Shown here: piece by piece, positions 59,912 through 64,000 of the stretch
How positions within the stretch are numbered: position 1 is the first letter of the stretch
Layout: each line of letters opens with the position of its first letter
Assembly (NCBI RefSeq): GCF_942548115.1
Contig: NZ_OW824151.1
Location: 2,666,001 to 2,730,000 of the forward strand
DNA length: 64,000 nucleotides
Direction: 5' to 3'
DNA from: Aeromicrobium sp. Leaf245
GTDB lineage: Bacteria > Actinomycetota > Actinomycetes > Propionibacteriales > Nocardioidaceae
Made by a program: the position numbers and the translations under genes
Notes under the pieces: generated by a model
Databases searched by the model: none
What the model was told of the DNA's origin: nothing
Seen by the model: the letters and a program-made list of their open reading frames with translations, nothing else

Positions 59912-62900
59912 GTGGCCGAGTCCTCACATGACCCGTCAACCCCCGATTTCGGGACGAACCAGTGGCTCGTCGAGGAGATGTTCGACCAGTACCGGGCCGA
60001 CCCCTCCTCCGTCGACCAGACCTGGGTGACGTTCTTCGAGGAGGGCGACGGAGCAGCGCTGGCCGCGAGCAACGGCAGCGCCCCGTCGGCCAACGGCAGC
60101 ACGGCCACGAAGTCTCCCGCCGCGAAGGCCGAGCCGGCCCCGAAGGCGCAGCCCGCCGCCGAGAAGCCCGAGCCGGCCCCCAAGGCGCAGCCCGCTGCCA
60201 AGAAGGCCGAGCCCGCCGCGGAGAAGCCTGAGTCCGCCAAGAGCGCCGAGCCGGCGAAGAAGGCACAGCCCGCCGCCAGGAAGGCCGAGCCGAAGGCTGC
60301 GGCGTCCGCGGCGCCCACCCCGTCCGGTCCGGGCGAGGTGCAGCGCGTCCCGCTCAAGGGTGCGCCCGCGCGCACCGCGGCCAACATGGACGCGAGCCTC
60401 GAGGTCCCTACCGCCACGAGCGTGCGGGCCGTCCCCGTCAAGCTGCTCTTCGACAACCGCGTCGTGATCAACAACCACCTGGCGCGTGCCCGCGGCGGCA
60501 AGGTCTCGTTCACCCACCTCATCGGCTACGCCGTGGTCAAGGCCATCGCGTCCATGCCGGAGATGAACACCGGCTACGACGTCGACGAGAAGGGCAAGCC
60601 GGTCCAGCTCAAGCCCGAGCACGTCAACTTCGGCCTGGCGATCGACACCAAGAACGCCAAGGGCGAGCGTCAGCTGCTCGTGCCGTCGATCAAGGCCGCG
60701 GAGACCATGACCTTCGCGCAGTTCTGGCAGGCCTACGAGGCCATGGTCAAGAAGGCGCGCGACGGCAAGCTCGAGGTCTCCGACTTCCTCGGCACCACCG
60801 TCAGCCTCACCAACCCCGGCGGCATCGGCACCAACCACTCCGTCCCCCGGCTCATGAAGGGCCAGGGCGTCATCGTCGGCGTCGGCTCCATGGACTACCC
60901 GCCGGAGTTCCAGGGCGCGTCCGAGCACACGATCGCCAACCTGGCCGTCAGCAAGATGATGACGCTCACGTCCACCTACGACCACCGCGTCATCCAGGGC
61001 GCGCAGTCCGGTGAGTTCCTGCGCCGTCTCCACCAGATGCTGCTGGGCGAGGAGGGCTTCTACGACGAGATCTTCCGCGCGCTGCGCATCCCGTACGAGC
61101 CCATCCGCTGGGCCCAGGACATCGCCGTCAGCCACGACGACGAGGTCCACCGCCAGGCCCGCGTGCTCGAGCTCATCCACGCCTTCCGCGTGCGCGGCCA
61201 CCTCATGGCCGACACCAACCCGCTGGAGTACCGCCAGCGCAGCCACCCGGACCTCGACACCGCGTCGCACGGCCTCACGTTGTGGGACCTCGACCGCGAG
61301 TTCGCCACCGGCTCCTTCGCGAGCGGCAGCGGCAAGCGGTTCATGAAGCTGCGCGAGATCCTCGGCGTGCTGCGCGACTCCTACTGCCGTTCCATCGGCC
61401 TGGAGTACATGCACATCCAGGACCCGGGCGAGCGCCAGTGGCTCCAGGACCGCATCGAGGTCGGGCACACCAAGCCCCCGCGCGAGGAGCAGCTGCGCAT
61501 CCTGCTCAAGCTCAACCAGGCCGAGGCCTTCGAGACGTTCCTGCAGACGAAGTTCGTCGGGCAGAAGCGCTTCAGCCTCGAGGGTGGCGAGACCACGATC
61601 CCGCTGCTCGACGAGATCTGCGAGGAGGCAGCCGGCGACGGCCTCGAGGAGGTCTGCATCGGCATGGCCCACCGCGGTCGCCTCAACGTCCTCGTGAACA
61701 TCGCGGGCAAGAGCCCCGGCACCGTCTTCCGCGAGTTCGAGGGCAACATCGACCCGCGCACCGTGCAGGGCTCCGGCGACGTCAAGTACCACCTGGGCGT
61801 CGAGGGTGAGTTCCGCTCCGAGCACGGCGACACGATCAAGGTCTCCGTCGCAGCCAACCCGTCGCACCTCGAGGTCGTCGACCCCGTGCTGGAGGGCATC
61901 ACGCGCGCCAAGCAGGACCGCCTGAACCGTGGCGCCGAGTTCCCGGTGCTGCCGGTGCTCGTGCACGGCGACGCCGCGTTCGCCGGCCAGGGCGTCGTGG
62001 CCGAGACGCTCAACCTCTCGCAGCTGCGCGGCTACCGCACCGGCGGCACGATCCACCTGATCGTCAACAACCAGGTCGGCTTCACCACCAGCCCGTCGTC
62101 GTCGCGGTCCTCCACGTACTGCACCGACGTCGCCCGCATGGTGCAGGCGCCGATCTTCCACGTCAACGGCGACGACCCGGAGGCGTGCATCCGCGTCGCC
62201 GACCTCGCCTACGAGTACCGCAAGACGTTCAACAAGGACGTCGTGATCGACCTCGTCTGCTACCGCCGTCGCGGTCACAACGAGGGCGACGACCCCTCGT
62301 TCACCCAGCCGCTGATGTACGACACGATCAACGCCAAGAAGTCGGTGCGCAAGCTCTACACCGAGGCGCTGGTCGGTCGTGGCGACATCACGATCGAGGA
62401 GGCCGAGGCGGCCCTGGCCGACTACCAGTCGCAGCTGGAGCGCAACTTCGCCGACGTCAAGGAGGCGTCCTCGGGCGAGCTGGAGTACACGCGGACCCCC
62501 GACTACCCCGAGAAGCCCGAGCAGGCGGGTGCGCTCGAGACCGCGATCACGCCGGAGACCATGAAGGCCATCTCGTCGGCCTACACGTCGGTCCCCGACG
62601 GCTTCACGGTGCACCCGAAGGTGCTGCCCCAGCTCCAGCGACGCGCGCAGTCCATCGAGACCGGCCCGATCGACTGGGGCACCGGCGAGATCCTCGCCAT
62701 GGGCTCGCTGCTGCTCGACGGACGCCCCGTGCGCCTCGCCGGCCAGGACTCGCGCCGCGGCACCTTCTCGTCACGCTTCGCCACGATCATCGACCGCAAC
62801 GACGCGAGCGAGTGGACCCCGCTGGCCCACGTCGGCGACGAGCAGGCGACGTTCTACATCTACGACTCGCTGCTCAGCGAGTACGCCGCGCTCGGCTTCG

Positions 62901-63694
62901 AGTACGGCTACTCGGTGGCCCGCCCCGAGGCGCTCACCATGTGGGAGGCGCAGTTCGGCGACTTCGTCAACGGCGCGCAGTCCGTCATCGACGAGTACAT
63001 CTCCTCGGGCGAGACGAAGTGGGGCCAGAAGTCCGGTGTCGTGCTGCTGCTGCCGCACGGCTACGAGGGCCAGGGCCCCGACCACTCGTCGGCACGCATC
63101 GAGCGCTTCCTGCAGCTCGCCGCGAACGACGAGATGACGATCGCCCAGCCGTCCACGTCGGCGTCGTACTTCCACCTGCTGCGCCGTCACACGCTCGAGG
63201 GCCAGCACCGCCCGCTCATCGTGTTCACGCCCAAGCAGCTGCTGCGCCGCAAGTCCGCGGCCTCGCAGCCGGACGAGTTCACGTCGGGCCAGTGGCGCCC
63301 GGTCATCGGCGACGACGCGGTCGACGCCGAGAAGGTCGACACCGTGCTGCTGTGCTCGGGCCGGATCTCGCACGACCTGTTCGAGGAGCGCGCCAAGCGC
63401 GAGGGCGACAACCCGACCACGGCGATCGTGCGGCTCGAGCAGCTGTACCCGCGTCCGGTGGAGCAGATCAAGTCCGAGCTCGCCCGGTTCAGCGGCCTCA
63501 AGGCCGTGCGCTGGGTGCAGGACGAGCCGGCCAACCAGGGTCCGTGGCCCGACGCGGCGCTGCACTACCCCGAGGCCGTCGCGTCCGGCTCGCTCACGGT
63601 CGTCTCGCGTCCGGCGTCGTCCACGACGGCGGTCGGCTCGAAGGCGCGGCACGACGTCGAGCAGCGCGAGCTCATGGACGCCGCGTTCGCCTGA
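59912..63694 (+). CDS. kgd: Multifunctional 2-oxoglutarate dehydrogenase/decarboxylase Kgd
   Basis: The 1260-residue protein is the actinobacterial type with an E2-like succinyltransferase domain fused to the ThDP-dependent E1. An N-terminal helix (FGTNQWLVEEMFDQYRADPS) precedes an Ala/Lys/Pro-rich linker (about 45-130). The acyltransferase domain follows (about 140-390) with the catalytic His near residue 357 in STYDHRVIQGAQSGEF. The E1 part (about 400-1260) includes IGMAHRGRLNVLVNI, VNNQVGFTTSP and RRGHNEGDDPSFTQP. It feeds the TCA cycle. The frame opens at 59813, but GTG 59912 with GGAAGAGG upstream gives the usual N-terminus. Confidence 0.96.
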   Translation: MAESSHDPSTPDFGTNQWLVEEMFDQYRADPSSVDQTWVTFFEEGDGAALAASNGSAPSANGSTATKSPAAKAEPAPKAQPAAEKPEPAPKAQPAAKKAEPAAEKPESAKSAEPAKKAQPAARKAEPKAAASAAPTPSGPGEVQRVPLKGAPARTAANMDASLEVPTATSVRAVPVKLLFDNRVVINNHLARARGGKVSFTHLIGYAVVKAIASMPEMNTGYDVDEKGKPVQLKPEHVNFGLAIDTKNAKGERQLLVPSIKAAETMTFAQFWQAYEAMVKKARDGKLEVSDFLGTTVSLTNPGGIGTNHSVPRLMKGQGVIVGVGSMDYPPEFQGASEHTIANLAVSKMMTLTSTYDHRVIQGAQSGEFLRRLHQMLLGEEGFYDEIFRALRIPYEPIRWAQDIAVSHDDEVHRQARVLELIHAFRVRGHLMADTNPLEYRQRSHPDLDTASHGLTLWDLDREFATGSFASGSGKRFMKLREILGVLRDSYCRSIGLEYMHIQDPGERQWLQDRIEVGHTKPPREEQLRILLKLNQAEAFETFLQTKFVGQKRFSLEGGETTIPLLDEICEEAAGDGLEEVCIGMAHRGRLNVLVNIAGKSPGTVFREFEGNIDPRTVQGSGDVKYHLGVEGEFRSEHGDTIKVSVAANPSHLEVVDPVLEGITRAKQDRLNRGAEFPVLPVLVHGDAAFAGQGVVAETLNLSQLRGYRTGGTIHLIVNNQVGFTTSPSSSRSSTYCTDVARMVQAPIFHVNGDDPEACIRVADLAYEYRKTFNKDVVIDLVCYRRRGHNEGDDPSFTQPLMYDTINAKKSVRKLYTEALVGRGDITIEEAEAALADYQSQLERNFADVKEASSGELEYTRTPDYPEKPEQAGALETAITPETMKAISSAYTSVPDGFTVHPKVLPQLQRRAQSIETGPIDWGTGEILAMGSLLLDGRPVRLAGQDSRRGTFSSRFATIIDRNDASEWTPLAHVGDEQATFYIYDSLLSEYAALGFEYGYSVARPEALTMWEAQFGDFVNGAQSVIDEYISSGETKWGQKSGVVLLLPHGYEGQGPDHSSARIERFLQLAANDEMTIAQPSTSASYFHLLRRHTLEGQHRPLIVFTPKQLLRRKSAASQPDEFTSGQWRPVIGDDAVDAEKVDTVLLCSGRISHDLFEERAKREGDNPTTAIVRLEQLYPRPVEQIKSELARFSGLKAVRWVQDEPANQGPWPDAALHYPEAVASGSLTVVSRPASSTTAVGSKARHDVEQRELMDAAFA

Positions 63695-63697
63695 CCC

Positions 63698-63874
63698 GTG
63701 TACTTCACCGATCGAGGCATCGAGGAGCTGGCGGCCCGCCGCGGCGAGGAGGACGTGTCCTTCGCGTGGCTGGCCGACCGGCTCGTCGAGTTCGTCGACC
63801 AGCACCCCGACTTCGAGGTGCCGGTCGAGCGGCTGGCGACCTGGCTGGCCCGCCTCGACGACGACGAGGACTGA
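63698..63874 (+). CDS. DUF6104-type small protein following kgd
   Basis: The 58-residue acidic protein (YFTDRGIEELAARRGEEDVS, later FEVPVERLATWLARLDDDED) starts with GTG three nt after the kgd stop. Similar 55-60 residue proteins follow kgd in many actinobacteria and are grouped as DUF6104. Function is unknown. Tight linkage suggests a role with Kgd or simple co-expression. Confidence 0.85.
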   Translation: MYFTDRGIEELAARRGEEDVSFAWLADRLVEFVDQHPDFEVPVERLATWLARLDDDED

Positions 63875-63910
63875 GCGCGACGTGTCGGTGCGGGCTGCCA
63901 GACTGAACCA

Positions 63911-64000
63911 GTGAGGTTCGACCAGCCACCCGTGGTGCGCGTGAAGCCGGAGCGTCACGGCGACGGTCCTCCCCTCGAGCCCTGGCTCCTCGACGTCCCC
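63911..64000 (+). CDS. Start of an unidentified gene (partial)
   Basis: GTG 63911 opens a frame that continues to the window edge (30 codons: RFDQPPVVRVKPERHGDG then PPLEPWLLDVP). It is preceded by CAGACT at 6 nt, the same weak leaderless arrangement seen before azlC. Too little is present to name a product. Confidence 0.5.
   Translation, partial: MRFDQPPVVRVKPERHGDGPPLEPWLLDVP

Overview
This window is high-GC DNA (roughly 70% by eye) from an actinobacterium, most likely a Nocardioidaceae-type organism. The taxonomy is inferred from gene content and was not tested by search. The supporting signs are an actinobacterial mce lipid-uptake operon, NucS instead of a MutS/MutL-type system, Kgd-type 2-oxoglutarate dehydrogenase, a Scy/FilP-like coiled-coil protein, and many genes that appear to start without a leader (a TANNNT box 6-7 nt before ATG/GTG). 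I see no insertion sequence, prophage, CRISPR array or integron. Genes are dense. The longest gene-free stretches are 1548-1820 and 51076-51340, both under 300 nt.

Region 1 (1-11.6 kb) holds acyl-CoA carbon metabolism: the end of a methylmalonyl-CoA epimerase, crotonyl-CoA carboxylase/reductase, a hydroxybutyryl-CoA dehydrogenase-type enzyme, an ethylmalonyl-CoA mutase-type B12 enzyme and, divergent from it, the cobalamin adenosyltransferase that could make its cofactor. Mixed in are a polarity/cytoskeletal coiled-coil protein, NucS, ferritin overlapping a subtilisin-inhibitor-like lipoprotein, and several small unknown proteins.

Region 2 (11.8-21.9 kb) holds the F1Fo ATP synthase operon read leftwards (sua5, wecA-like, atpI, atpBEFHAGDC, DUF2550). 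It probably starts at a leaderless promoter before sua5.

Region 3 (21.9-31.3 kb) is a complete mce operon (yrbEA, yrbEB, six mce genes, one Mce-associated gene). Its genes overlap by a few bases almost throughout. It sits between prmC and sua5, which are adjacent in many actinobacteria.

Region 4 (31.5-48.1 kb) is a conserved housekeeping string on the minus strand: argS, lysA, hom, thrC, thrB, rho, rpmE, prfA, prmC. Two accessory insertions interrupt it. One is AzlCD, an MmpS-like protein, soxR and an MFS pump between lysA and hom. The other is a glutathione peroxidase, a DUF1059 protein and a degenerate EAL protein between rho and rpmE. The Rho protein carries unusual residues at its ATPase site.

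Region 5 (48.1-64 kb) holds a lone receiver protein, tRNA-Arg(CCG), a cytochrome P450, a divergent MarR/membrane-protein pair with two operators, a second degenerate EAL protein (with GAF), DUF952, a luciferase-like oxidoreductase, GNAT, a carboxyethylornithine-synthase-like enzyme, OsmC, a glutaminase-STAS fusion, an AlkZ-like protein, and kgd followed by its small DUF6104 partner.

The window is mostly ordinary chromosome. The best second looks are the altered Rho active site, the 25-bp perfect palindrome at 43271-43324, the tandem repeats that grow out of a stop codon at 11567, the paired Cys-rich secreted paralogues at 3321-4139, and the two EAL proteins that have lost catalytic residues.
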